59,081 nt of DNA, from the NCBI GenBank assembly GCA_937959265.1, contig CALGMA010000050.1:1-59081 (forward strand), given 5' to 3'. The DNA is from an uncultured Anaerolineae bacterium. GTDB taxonomy: Bacteria; Chloroflexota; Anaerolineae; J036; Brachytrichaceae. Positions 1-11,307 of the stretch are shown here, piece after piece. The position numbers were made by a program, and so were the translations under genes. The notes under the pieces are model-generated. The model was not told where the DNA came from and made no database searches. It saw only the letters and a list, made by a program, of their open reading frames with translations. Numbering within the stretch: position 1 is the first letter of the stretch; the number at the start of each line of letters is the position of its first letter.

Positions 1-1072
1 TCTTGTTGTGTTGCACCAGCACGCTCAGCCCGCCCACGTCCGACGCGATCACCGGCGTGCCGCAGGCCATCGCCTCGAGCGCGACCATGCCGAACGACTC
101 GTAATGAGACGGCATCACCAGCATCTCGGCGGCGGCGTAGTAATACTGCAAAACATCCTGGTCGCGTGCGCCGAGGAAGATCACCAGCTCGCCCAGGCCG
201 AGTTCGTCGCGCAGCTCGTGCAGGCGAGCCATCTCCTCGTTCTCGCGCTGGCCGGCTGCGCTGGGATCGCCGCCGATGACGGCCACGCACAGGTTGTCCC
301 AGTCCCAGTCGTCGCGCTTGGCCTTCAGCAGCGCCATGGCTTTGAACAGCGTGTCTATGCCCTTCAGCCGCTCGATGCGCCCGGCGAACAGGATCATGCG
401 ATGCGATGGTGGGATACCGACAACCGATTTGGCGTAGCTTTGTTCGATCGGATGGAAACGTGAGAGGTCTACGCCAGGTGGGACGATGCGGATGCGCGAG
501 GAGCCGGCGCCGTAGAAGCGCACGAGTTGTTGCTTCTCTACGCTGGTGTTGGCCGTGATGCGGTCGGCCACGCTGCACAAGTGACATTCGCTGCGCAACC
601 GAATTTCGCTCTCCCGCTCCTGGTCGCGCTGTGCGATCTGGTTCTTCAGCTCGGCCAGCGTGTGGAAGGTGATGGCAAACCTCACGTCCCAACATGCGCG
701 CAGCGCCTCGGCGACGAGGCCGGAAAGCCAATAGTGCGCGTGAATCGTATCGTAGGCGTTGTGCAGGTGCGATTCTTCATGCGTGAAGCGGCAGATCCAT
801 TCCGTAAAGGCGGGGACGAACTGATGCAGGCCGTTCTTGGGCACAGGCGCCTCGGGGCCGGCCGGCACGTTGATCACGCGCACGTTCGGGCCGAGGCGCG
901 GGTCAATGCGCAGCGACTGTGCGCTCTGGCTGCGGGTAAACACGTCGGCGGCGATGCCGCGCCGGCCGAGTTCGCGCGCGACCTCGCGCACGAACACGTT
1001 CATGCCGCCAGTGTCTTTGCCACCCAGCGTTGCCAGCGGCGAAGTGTGAAAGCTGATCAGCGCGATGCGCAT
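1..1072 (-). CDS. Glycosyltransferase family 4 (GT-B), 3' end outside window
   Basis: Reading the minus strand from the ATG at 1072 gives a protein beginning MRIALISFHTSPLATLGGKD, then GGMNVFVREVARELGRRG. This is the N-terminal donor-pocket loop of MshA and sucrose-phosphate-synthase-like GT4 enzymes. Further on come HAHYWLSG, a PPGVDLSRFHP segment, FAGRIERLKG and, near the edge, SHYESFGMVALEAMACGTPV, which holds the EX7E-type nucleotide-sugar motif. The frame is open to base 1, so the C-terminus is missing. The ATG lies 12 nt after the stop of the alcohol dehydrogenase gene, so the two are probably co-transcribed. The sugar donor and acceptor cannot be read from sequence. No mycothiol genes are visible, so an MshA role is not claimed. 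Confidence 0.9.
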   Translation of the reverse strand, partial: MRIALISFHTSPLATLGGKDTGGMNVFVREVARELGRRGIAADVFTRSQSAQSLRIDPRLGPNVRVINVPAGPEAPVPKNGLHQFVPAFTEWICRFTHEESHLHNAYDTIHAHYWLSGLVAEALRACWDVRFAITFHTLAELKNQIAQRDQERESEIRLRSECHLCSVADRITANTSVEKQQLVRFYGAGSSRIRIVPPGVDLSRFHPIEQSYAKSVVGIPPSHRMILFAGRIERLKGIDTLFKAMALLKAKRDDWDWDNLCVAVIGGDPSAAGQRENEEMARLHELRDELGLGELVIFLGARDQDVLQYYYAAAEMLVMPSHYESFGMVALEAMACGTPVIASDVGGLSVLVQHNK

Positions 1073-1084
1073 CGTCTGCGTCAA

Positions 1085-2266
1085 TCAAAATTCGACCGGC
1101 CTGCCGTGAAAGGCGCACGCGAAGAGCGCGCGCAGCTCGTCTGCCGATGGCTGACGCGGTGAGGCGAAGATCACCGTGTCGTTCATCGCGTTGTCCACCA
1201 GCGCATCGAGCCGGCGCTCGAAATCTGCCGGTGCGATGCCGGCCTCGGCGATGGTCAGCGGCTGGCCGATCTCGCCGGCCAGTGCCCGGATGCGCTCGAT
1301 CAGCGCCTGTGCTGCTTCTCGCTCATCGCCGCTGCGCAGTCCGCAAAAGCGGGCTAGCTCGACGAAACGCGTTTTCACCTCGGTCGGGCGCGCCGCGCTG
1401 GCGTAGAACGCAATGACGTAGGGCAGACACAGCCCGACGGCGCGACCGTGCGGCAGGTGGAAGATCGCGCCGAGCGCGTGCCCCATCGAGTGCGCCAACC
1501 CGACCATGCTGTTGATGTAGCCTAGCCCGCCAATGGCCGCGCAGTTGGCCATCTTCTCCTGCGCCGCCGTGTCGCCGGGGTTGTGATAGGCGCGCGCCAG
1601 GTAGTCCAGCGCCAATCGGGTAGCGACGAGGCATAGCCCGTCGGTGTAATCGTTTGCCCAGGTGGAGAGGTAGCCCTCGATCGCCTGCGTCAGCGCATCC
1701 ATGCCGCTGTCGGCGGTGACGCGGGGTGGGGCGGTGCGCGTCATGCGCGGATCCACGATGGCCAGGTCGGGCATGGCCAGTGGATGGCCGCTACCCAGCT
1801 TGCGCGGTGGGTCCCCAGGGAGGGTGATGACGAAAGCCCATGTTGCCTCGCTGCCTGTGCCGGCGGTGGTAGGGATAGCGACCAGGCGCGCCTTGCGGCG
1901 CAGTGCGATTGGCTCCAGCGGACTGAGCGCCTCCAGGTCAATTTCGGGATTTTCGTAGCATACCCACATCGCCTTGGCGGCGTCCATAGCGCTGCCGCCG
2001 CCGATAGCGACGATCCAGTCTGGCGCGAACTGCTGCATGATCTGCGCGCCGTGTTGGATGGTCGCCAGCGATGGTTCCGGCTCGACGTCGTCGTGTATGG
2101 CCGTTTGCATGTTGGCCTGGGTGAGTAGTTCGAGTGCGGGGTCGAGCAGGCCGACCTTGCGGACGTTCGGGTCGGTGATGATGAGGGCACGCCGGCCGGA
2201 CAGTTCGGCCAGGTGTTGTAAGGCGTCCTCGCCGTGGACGATGGTTGAGGAGCGAAAGAACCACAT
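1085..2266 (-). CDS. Iron-containing (group III) alcohol dehydrogenase
   Basis: The protein has the Fe-ADH fold signatures: GGGSAMDAAK for dinucleotide binding, an IPTTAGTGSEAT segment, and the metal-binding helix with HSMGHALGAIFHLPHG, which carries the conserved histidines. It should be a cytosolic NAD(P)-dependent, metal-dependent oxidoreductase acting on short alcohols or aldehydes; the exact substrate is not predictable. The frame is open upstream to 2356, but family alignment fits a start at the ATG at 2266 (MWFFRSSTIVHGEDAL), giving about 393 residues, a usual length. The ATG at 2290 is an alternative. It is followed after 12 nt by the glycosyltransferase gene and preceded by the AI-2E-type permease gene on the same strand. 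Confidence 0.88.
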   Translation of the reverse strand: MWFFRSSTIVHGEDALQHLAELSGRRALIITDPNVRKVGLLDPALELLTQANMQTAIHDDVEPEPSLATIQHGAQIMQQFAPDWIVAIGGGSAMDAAKAMWVCYENPEIDLEALSPLEPIALRRKARLVAIPTTAGTGSEATWAFVITLPGDPPRKLGSGHPLAMPDLAIVDPRMTRTAPPRVTADSGMDALTQAIEGYLSTWANDYTDGLCLVATRLALDYLARAYHNPGDTAAQEKMANCAAIGGLGYINSMVGLAHSMGHALGAIFHLPHGRAVGLCLPYVIAFYASAARPTEVKTRFVELARFCGLRSGDEREAAQALIERIRALAGEIGQPLTIAEAGIAPADFERRLDALVDNAMNDTVIFASPRQPSADELRALFACAFHGRPVEF

Positions 2267-2472
2267 CGTGATGGAGGCAGATAGTATCATGTCGTCGCAG
2301 ACTTGAGGGGAGGCAGCGCACGTCTCGAGCGACGCACATGTCAGTTGTAGTGGCACGCGGTGCAGATGCCATACCCCTCCCCACGATCACTTGAACCTGC
2401 GGCGCAGAGTGCAGGACAAGTGACCCAACCGATGGACGTGCTCGACGAACACTGCGCGGCATTGCGCGTGCT

Positions 2473-3681
2473 TCACGGCAGCGTCTGGTCTTGCGTCGTG
2501 CTCGCGGCTGCCGGTTGGCTGGTGGGCCGCCTGGCCCTCTTCACAAAACGCGATGTGAGCGCAATCGCCTCCGCCGGTGACTTGCCGCTCAGCCGGCGAT
2601 AAGTGTATAGATATAGATCTCGTGTGGCGGCGGTGACTGGCGCTGCCAGGACCACGCCCAAAAGACCAAACAGCGTGCCGAACACTACCAGCATGACGAT
2701 CAAAATCGCGGGGTGCACGCCGACGCTTTCACCAATCACGCGCGGCACCAGGTAGTTGTTCTCCACCAGTTGCACGACGGTGAACACCACGAGCACCACC
2801 AGCGCCGAGATCGGCCCGCCGACGAACCACGTGACGATCACCGCCGGAATCGCACCGAGCATCGCACCGATCATCGGCACCAGTTCGGCGACGCCGGCCC
2901 AGAGCGCCAGCGGCAGGATGTAGTCCACGTTGATGCCGGGGATGAGATCAGTTGCGGCCAGGCTGATGCCCACGGCCACGCCGACGATCAGCCCCAGCGT
3001 GAGCTGCCCGCGGATATAGGCGCTGAGCGAACGATCCACGATGCCCCAGGCGTTCCAGAAGTCCGGCCGGATGCGGTAGTTGAGCTGGCGGTTGATGAAG
3101 ATGCGTGCCTTGCGCGCGTCTTGCAACACGTAGAACAGCCAGATCGGCACGATCAGGAAACCGACCAGGAACGACAACCAGCTAAAGATCTGACGCATCT
3201 GGCGCAGGAGGAAGGCACCGGCGGTCGTGGCGATGGTGCTCAGGTTCTCTTGAATGGCCGGCAGGCTGCTCTGCACCATCTGCTCGAGCGGGGATTGGAA
3301 TTCCGGCGGCACGTTGGTGTGATACCAGTCCACCACAGCTGCGATCAGTCGTTCGAGCGCATCGGGCCGGGCGATGTTCGCTGTCAGTCGGATGGTCTGG
3401 TTTACCAGTGGCGGCACGAGGAAGATCAGCAGCGCTGCCAGGATCAGCAGTCCGATGGCATACACGAGCAGGATCGCCGCCCAGCGCGGCATCCACTTGT
3501 CCAGCCAGTTGACGACCGGCATCAGTAGGTAAGCCAACGCCAGGCCGATGATGAACGGCGTGAGCGCCGAGCCGGCCGCAATGATCAGGCCGATTACGAT
3601 GACGATAGCTAGCCCGACCAGCGCAGCGCGCGCGAGGGTACGAGGCGAGGGGCGATCCGGGCTGGCTGGCGTGTCGGTCAT
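2473..3681 (-). CDS. AI-2E family transporter (YdiK/PerM-like permease)
   Basis: The product is a 402-residue inner-membrane protein. It has a hydrophobic N-terminal pair (VGLAIVIVIGLIIAAGSALT, then IIGLALAYLLMPVVNWLDKW), a central soluble stretch, and a C-terminal set of helices with the PGINVDYILPLALWAGVAEL and PMIGAMLGAIPAVI segments typical of this family. Members are annotated as exporters of AI-2 or other small solutes, or as Na+/H+ antiporters; the substrate here is unknown. The C-terminal tail is charged and Ser/Thr-rich. The gene starts 40 nt after the stop of the large haem protein gene and is probably in the same transcript. Confidence 0.88.
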   Translation of the reverse strand: MTDTPASPDRPSPRTLARAALVGLAIVIVIGLIIAAGSALTPFIIGLALAYLLMPVVNWLDKWMPRWAAILLVYAIGLLILAALLIFLVPPLVNQTIRLTANIARPDALERLIAAVVDWYHTNVPPEFQSPLEQMVQSSLPAIQENLSTIATTAGAFLLRQMRQIFSWLSFLVGFLIVPIWLFYVLQDARKARIFINRQLNYRIRPDFWNAWGIVDRSLSAYIRGQLTLGLIVGVAVGISLAATDLIPGINVDYILPLALWAGVAELVPMIGAMLGAIPAVIVTWFVGGPISALVVLVVFTVVQLVENNYLVPRVIGESVGVHPAILIVMLVVFGTLFGLLGVVLAAPVTAATRDLYLYTYRRLSGKSPAEAIALTSRFVKRARRPTSQPAAASTTQDQTLP

Positions 3682-3721
3682 GTAAGGACTCGTTGCGTGC
3701 CCCGCATCTTACCCTTCACAC

Positions 3722-6712
3722 TCACTGCCCTGCTACGGGGATGAACACGCGCTTGTCCAGCACCGGTGAGCCAACCGAGAATTTCCGATCTACTCGTGTG
3801 ACGTTACCTTGATTGTCTGCCACCTGCACGTAGAGATGCGCGCCCGTCGCCGCATGCAGCGGTGGATCGAGCGTGATGGCGTAAATCCCCTTGCCAATGG
3901 ATTGCGCCAGATCGGCCAGTTGCGCACCGGCTGGGCGACCGTTGATCGGCACGCTGGCCGTGATCGAAAGCGTGCCTGCGGCAATGCCGGTGTAGGCGTC
4001 CGCGATGCCCACGCGAATCGCGGTCAGGGGGCCGCTGTTCGCGCCGGGGCGCGGCGCACTGACCGTGAGCACTGGGCGCACGTCGTCGAGGAACCAGCCG
4101 AACGCCGCGTTGTTCGTGCCTTCGCCAACGTTGATCGGGCAACCGAGATCTACCCAACGCGCGAACGCCATCCTCTCGTCAATGCTCAACGACGGCGCGC
4201 CGCTGTTCGGTGGCGGCATGATCGTGCCGGTGTAATCCAGGTCGGCATCGTTGGGCTTGGCGCCGGGTGGCAATGTGCTGGCGTCTCCGGGGGTGGATTC
4301 GGTGGGATGATCGCTGTTCATCCAGCCATCCAGTCTTTGCCCGAATAGCTTCCAGATCAGCAGGCTGCGCCGGCTCTGAAATGGCCGCACGTAGCGGCTG
4401 GCGTTGGGGAATCGCCAGACCGGGTCATTGCCCACTTTCACCAGCGGTGGATAGCCCCACCTTGCATCGCTATCGAAGCACAGCCGCGCGTAGTCGCCGG
4501 GCAACGACATGCCGCTGAACGGCGGGCCAGGATACATCTTCACATCGTCGAGCACGAGGTTGCCGGGCGGCGTCGGATTGCTCTGTGCGTGGCATTGTGT
4601 GCAACTGCGTTGCAGAATCGGCCGGATGTCGCGGTAGAACTCGACGTTCGCGACGCTGCTATTCACCGTGCGCATGGTTGGGTTGCCGCTTGCGTCGTGT
4701 GTGAGCAGCGGCGTGACATCGCTCACGTCCCATACTGAATAGCCGGGCTTGCCGGCCATGGTCTGCGCGAAGGCGAGCGGTTGCTGGCTGTGGGCATGGC
4801 ACCCGCCACAGTCGGCGCGCATCTCGCCGGGGCGCACCTGATGCCACGTCTGTGCCATGTTCAGCACCATGCCGTTGCGGTCGAGCATCTGGAAGGTAAA
4901 TGGCGTGTCTGCCGGAATCTTCGCCAGAAAGCTGGTGTCGGGGTTGCCTTCCGGGTCGAGCACGGGATTGCCGCCGTTCCACTTGCGCAGCGGAATCTCG
5001 CCCAGGATGCGCAGCTTTTCGTTGATGTGGTTGAAGAAGTGCTGGCCTTCGTTCGGGCCGTAGCTGCGATGCGTGTTCGGCTCCATTGCCAGGATGCGCA
5101 CGGCCCAGATGTCGTTGTCGCTGTATTTGCCCGCATCCGCGCCCTGCCACAGCCAGTTGCTGTTCGCGTCGTTCTCGCTCGTGTTGAAAGGCTCTAGCCC
5201 GCCAAACGCATTCGTCGTCGAGAAGCCAGGGAACGACTCGCGCTTGTAGAAGCTGCTCGTCCCGACCAGGCCGAAGGGCGTGCCTGTGGGCAACTCGGCG
5301 TGAACCAAGCCGTCGTTCGGCAGCCAGGGAGTGAGCGCCGGTTGCGCCGCGCCGTGGATGGCGCTGTAGGGGACGACAGCGCGTGGCCACACTTCGTTGT
5401 AGTTCGGATCGTTCTTCAGCAGCACCAACTGGCTGGGGCTGTTGATCGGCCCGCCGTTCGGCATGAGGTAGATGCCCGCATCGGGTGCGGGAAGATTCGC
5501 CGGGCGATTGAGCGCGTTGACTGGCCCGCCCGACCAGACCACGAGCAGGTCGTTGTTCGGCGCAGCCGAGGGGTGGGTGAACTTGCCGACGTACTTGCCG
5601 TCGGTGCCGACCGGCGCAGCTTCGTCCTCGCCATGCGTGAACGGGGTGATCGAGATCATGCCACGCGGCATGAACGACATTCGGAACGGCCACGCGAAGC
5701 CCGCGCCGATCACCTGCATCACCGGTGGGTTGTCGTTCACCAATGCATCGTGGAAACGCGGTTGGCCGTTTGGCGGTGTGACTGGGAAACGATACAGCGC
5801 GCCGAAGCCGAAGTTGCTCAGGTTGTAATAGCCCTCGACCACGATGTCGCCGTTGCTGAGTTGCGTAGCAAAGTGCAGCGAGCTGGCCCACTTGAACGCG
5901 CTGATGAGTGGTTCCCAGTAGCGCCCGTCCGGCCAGATCGTCCACATCCCCCATAAGCGCGCGTCGCGCAGGCCCTGCGTCTCGAATGAAGAGAACATCA
6001 CCCGCCCATCACGCAGTGGCGTGGGGTGCAGTGCGCTTCCGATCGTCATCGGCGCGATCGGCGTGACGTTCGAGCCATCTTCATCCATCACGAACAATTG
6101 CAGCGTGGGGTTGGTGAAGTTCTTGGGTGGGACAAAGCCGTTGCGGTTGCTGGTGAAGATGAGTTTGCCGCCGGGCAACTGTGCCGGGCCAAGATTCAGG
6201 ATGCCGTAGCCCAGGCGGTTGAACGCGCTGGATGGGTTGACCGGATTGGATTCGTCCCACTTGCCAGCGCCTGTATTCGGTGTGAACTCGCCATACGTCA
6301 GGCGCTGCACCTGGCGTGTGCGCAGGTGGATACGATAGATGTCTGCGCCGGCGTAGGGCAGGTCGCCACGCTGATGGTTCAACTGCTCCTTGCGCACGTC
6401 GGGGAAGAAGCTGTAATAGACCGACTGCCCATCCAACGACACGAACGGGTCGGTGACTGCGCCTTTCCCCGCTGCAACCAGCACCTCTTCGCTGCCGTCG
6501 GGATGCAGCAGCACCAGATCGGAGCCGGGCTCTATGCGCGCGGGATGAAACACCTCCGGCCAGACCACGTGTTGATTGTCGCCCGTGCGTGGCTGGCGCA
6601 CGTAGACAATGTCGTAACCGATGGCGGCGTGTTCATTCGCTCGCGTCGGCGTGTGCGCAAGTAAGGCGGTGGCAAGCATGCCGGCGAGGAGGGGAGAGAC
6701 GGATATGCGCAT
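3722..6712 (-). CDS. Exported beta-propeller two-haem protein, hydrazine synthase alpha-like
   Basis: From the ATG at 6712 the protein (996 residues) begins with a signal peptide (MRISVSPLLAGMLATALLAH, probable cleavage after PTRA). The first half has PD40/WD-like repeats (PDGSEEVLV, KLIFTSNRNGF, QLFVMDEDGSN). Two c-type haem sites follow: CGGCH at residues 635-639 and CTQCH at 704-708. A C-terminal Ig-like region ends the protein. A propeller, then a middle domain, then two haem c sites is the layout of the hydrazine synthase alpha family. No beta/gamma subunit or other anammox gene is nearby, so hydrazine synthesis is not claimed; a periplasmic or surface redox enzyme is more likely. A GTG at 6724 is an alternative start but sits only 3 nt from a TATAGT box. 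Confidence 0.78.
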   Translation of the reverse strand: MRISVSPLLAGMLATALLAHTPTRANEHAAIGYDIVYVRQPRTGDNQHVVWPEVFHPARIEPGSDLVLLHPDGSEEVLVAAGKGAVTDPFVSLDGQSVYYSFFPDVRKEQLNHQRGDLPYAGADIYRIHLRTRQVQRLTYGEFTPNTGAGKWDESNPVNPSSAFNRLGYGILNLGPAQLPGGKLIFTSNRNGFVPPKNFTNPTLQLFVMDEDGSNVTPIAPMTIGSALHPTPLRDGRVMFSSFETQGLRDARLWGMWTIWPDGRYWEPLISAFKWASSLHFATQLSNGDIVVEGYYNLSNFGFGALYRFPVTPPNGQPRFHDALVNDNPPVMQVIGAGFAWPFRMSFMPRGMISITPFTHGEDEAAPVGTDGKYVGKFTHPSAAPNNDLLVVWSGGPVNALNRPANLPAPDAGIYLMPNGGPINSPSQLVLLKNDPNYNEVWPRAVVPYSAIHGAAQPALTPWLPNDGLVHAELPTGTPFGLVGTSSFYKRESFPGFSTTNAFGGLEPFNTSENDANSNWLWQGADAGKYSDNDIWAVRILAMEPNTHRSYGPNEGQHFFNHINEKLRILGEIPLRKWNGGNPVLDPEGNPDTSFLAKIPADTPFTFQMLDRNGMVLNMAQTWHQVRPGEMRADCGGCHAHSQQPLAFAQTMAGKPGYSVWDVSDVTPLLTHDASGNPTMRTVNSSVANVEFYRDIRPILQRSCTQCHAQSNPTPPGNLVLDDVKMYPGPPFSGMSLPGDYARLCFDSDARWGYPPLVKVGNDPVWRFPNASRYVRPFQSRRSLLIWKLFGQRLDGWMNSDHPTESTPGDASTLPPGAKPNDADLDYTGTIMPPPNSGAPSLSIDERMAFARWVDLGCPINVGEGTNNAAFGWFLDDVRPVLTVSAPRPGANSGPLTAIRVGIADAYTGIAAGTLSITASVPINGRPAGAQLADLAQSIGKGIYAITLDPPLHAATGAHLYVQVADNQGNVTRVDRKFSVGSPVLDKRVFIPVAGQ

Positions 6713-6727
6713 GAGCTTCTGCACAAC

Positions 6728-6733
6728 ACTATA
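6728..6733 (-). promoter_or_regulatory. Possible -10 box of the two-haem protein gene
   Basis: On the minus strand TATAGT lies 15 nt before the ATG at 6712. The expected transcript start would leave a leader of only about 8 nt, with no Shine-Dalgarno sequence. No convincing -35 box is visible. Confidence 0.4.
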
Positions 6734-6846
6734 GCGCGGGATACGCGGCGCTGCCCGACGCTTCGACGCCTTGGCGAGGCACGACTGAGTGACGCAGTGA
6801 GGGCAGCATTGTGCTTAAATCCGCCAGAGGCTGGTCATGAATCTGG

Positions 6847-6873
6847 ACTCCCTCTTCCCCTGAAAGAGGGAGT
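6847..6873. other. Perfect 10-bp stem-loop upstream of alaS
   Basis: ACTCCCTCTT (6847-6856) pairs perfectly with AAGAGGGAGT (6864-6873) around a 7-nt loop. No T-run follows on either strand, so a classical intrinsic terminator is not supported. It lies in the 270-bp divergent region between the two-haem gene and alaS, which otherwise shows only the two promoter-like boxes. Confidence 0.5.
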
Positions 6874-6969
6874 GGCTTCAAATTCCTGCCGATTCCTGCC
6901 GACGACATCCGACGGTGGATCGCTCGATCGCTGATTTCTTGGGCGAGGAATGCAAGCTGAACTGCCCTT

Positions 6970-6975
6970 TATAAT
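6970..6975 (+). promoter_or_regulatory. Consensus -10 box just before alaS
   Basis: A perfect TATAAT ends 9 nt before the ATG at 6985. Transcription starting 6-8 nt downstream would begin at or next to the start codon, giving a leaderless or nearly leaderless mRNA. No Shine-Dalgarno sequence and no good -35 at normal spacing are seen. Confidence 0.5.
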
Positions 6976-6984
6976 TTCTTGCCC

Positions 6985-9696
<2,712 letters not shown>

Positions 9697-9717
9697 CCCG
9701 TTCGTCTGGGCGAAGCC

Positions 9718-11232
9718 TTGCTCATGATAATCGGACGCATCGTCACGCTCGACCCTGCCGATGATGCCCCCGGCGCGTGCGACCGCATCGAATGGGCCGA
9801 CGCAGATCGCGTCGCCCTGGTCATGCCTGAAGGCATGCGCTGGCGCGAGCTGGACTTTGCGCACGTGCGCCGCGCCGCGCGGGATCACGGCGTCGAAGTC
9901 GCAGTCGTCAACCGCGATCTCGAGCAGCGCATCGCTGCGCGTGAGGTCGGCCTGGTTGCCTTTACCAGCGTCAACGACGCGATCAACCGGCAGTGGCTGC
10001 CCGATGACAGTGTCGAGCCGATCTGCCGCTTGACTCCGCCGCGCCGGTTCGCGCCGGATTCGCTGCGACGCTTCTTCCCGCGCCGCAACTGGCTCTTACT
10101 AGCTGGCCGGGTTTTGGTATCGCTCATCGCCCTCGCCGTAATGGTGGCGGCTGTCCTCACCCTGCTGCCTCGCGCCGAGGTCACGCTCACAGCGTCCAGC
10201 CAGAGTGTCAGCACCATCGTGCCGGTCACGCTGGACACCCGAGCCGACCGGGTTAACCTGGCGGTGCGCACGATTCCGGCGACGCGCATTGACGTGATCG
10301 TCGAAGGCCGGATGAGCACGAATGCCACTGGCAAGAAGAGCATCCCGAGCGCGAAGGCGCGCGGTCGGGTGACCTTCACCAACGTGCTTGCCACGCCCTT
10401 CGTCGTGCCGCGCAACACGGTGGTGCGTACCACGGCGACGAGCACGCCGGCGCGCTTCGTCACCTTGGCCAATGTGGAAGTGCCGCCCGGTGGCCGAGCG
10501 GAAGTCGCCATCGAAGCGATCGAAGAAGGGCCGAACGGCAACGTCGCCGCTGGCCAGATCAACCAGGTGGAGGGTGTGCCGGCGCTGGCAGTGACTGTGT
10601 TCAACGCTGCCCCAACGGGTGGTGGCGGCAACGTGATTTTGCCTGCAGTGACCGAAGAGGACTATCGACGGCTGCGCAGTGCGCTGCGCGATGAATTGCT
10701 CCAACAAGCTGCCGAGAAGATGCAACAGCAGCGCGAGGTCGTCAACGACGGCTTGATCGTCCTCCCGGAGACGCTGTTCATCGCCGAGCGGCAGGATGAG
10801 ACGTTCGACCGCTTTGTGACCGAGCAGGCCGACAGTGTCACCTTGAATATGCGCCTGCAGGTCGCCGGATTGGCCGTGTCGCCGCGCGACCTGGAGACGG
10901 TGGCGCGCGAGGCGCTCAAATCGAAGACCCCAGAGGGCTTCGAGCTGCTCTCCGCAGAGGCGTGGCGCGGCGAGGTGGCCGAAGAGGGCACCGGCAACGA
11001 GACGCTGCTGTTCGTCGAGGCGCGCGGATTGGCCGGCGCGGCGATTGACGAGAACGCTGTCCGGCGGCTGGTGCGCGGCAAGACGCCGGCCGATGCACAG
11101 GCGGCGCTGTTGCAGAACTTTGCGCTCAAGCGCAACCCGCATATCGAAGCCGGCCCCGACTGGTTGATGCAGTACGTCAACCGTCTGCCGCTCGTCACCT
11201 TGCGCATCGAGACGAAGGTGGAACGGGAATGA
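9718..11232 (+). CDS. Membrane-anchored baseplate J/gp47-like protein
   Basis: The 504-residue protein has a soluble N-terminal region (about 1-120), one membrane segment (about 125-150: LAGRVLVSLIALAVMVAAVL) and a long extracytoplasmic part. That part has alternating beta-rich repeats (RGRVTFTNVLATPFVVPRNT, then VEVPPGGRAEVAIEAIEEGP, then NGNVAAGQINQVEG) that resemble the baseplate J fold of phage tails. Such single-pass proteins are frequent in Chloroflexota and are auto-annotated as baseplate J; the cellular role is unknown. It starts 21 nt after alaS. No phage gene is nearby, so a prophage origin is unlikely. The stop codon lies at the edge of a long inverted repeat. Confidence 0.7.
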   Translation: MLMIIGRIVTLDPADDAPGACDRIEWADADRVALVMPEGMRWRELDFAHVRRAARDHGVEVAVVNRDLEQRIAAREVGLVAFTSVNDAINRQWLPDDSVEPICRLTPPRRFAPDSLRRFFPRRNWLLLAGRVLVSLIALAVMVAAVLTLLPRAEVTLTASSQSVSTIVPVTLDTRADRVNLAVRTIPATRIDVIVEGRMSTNATGKKSIPSAKARGRVTFTNVLATPFVVPRNTVVRTTATSTPARFVTLANVEVPPGGRAEVAIEAIEEGPNGNVAAGQINQVEGVPALAVTVFNAAPTGGGGNVILPAVTEEDYRRLRSALRDELLQQAAEKMQQQREVVNDGLIVLPETLFIAERQDETFDRFVTEQADSVTLNMRLQVAGLAVSPRDLETVAREALKSKTPEGFELLSAEAWRGEVAEEGTGNETLLFVEARGLAGAAIDENAVRRLVRGKTPADAQAALLQNFALKRNPHIEAGPDWLMQYVNRLPLVTLRIETKVERE

Positions 11233-11307
11233 ATTGAGAATGCAGAATTGAGAAAGAACAGCTCTCAATTCTCAATTCTGCATTCTCAATTCTCAATTCT
11301 CAATTCT
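11231..11307. repeat. Inverted repeat made of CTCAATT-type heptads
   Basis: Bases 11231-11253 are the exact reverse complement of 11270-11292 (23 nt), with one more pair inside (11254/11269) and a 14-nt loop. The right arm continues to 11307 with further tandem copies of (T)CTCAATT, about six units in all. The hairpin overlaps the stop of the upstream gene and ends right at the ruvX start, so it could act as a terminator, an attenuator or an mRNA stability element. It may also be a simple genome-wide repeat family. Confidence 0.85.

Noticed and set aside
3722..6712. Anammox hydrazine synthesis locus
   Set aside because: No beta/gamma subunits, hydrazine dehydrogenase or nitrite reductase genes are in the window; only the alpha-like layout is present.
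6835..6984. T-box or other riboswitch upstream of alaS
   Set aside because: The stem-loop is present, but no T-box sequence or conserved aptamer motif is seen, and the -10 box next to the ATG suggests transcription starts downstream of it.
9718..11232. Prophage or contractile injection remnant
   Set aside because: Only one baseplate-J-like protein is present, with a membrane anchor, and neighbours are housekeeping genes.
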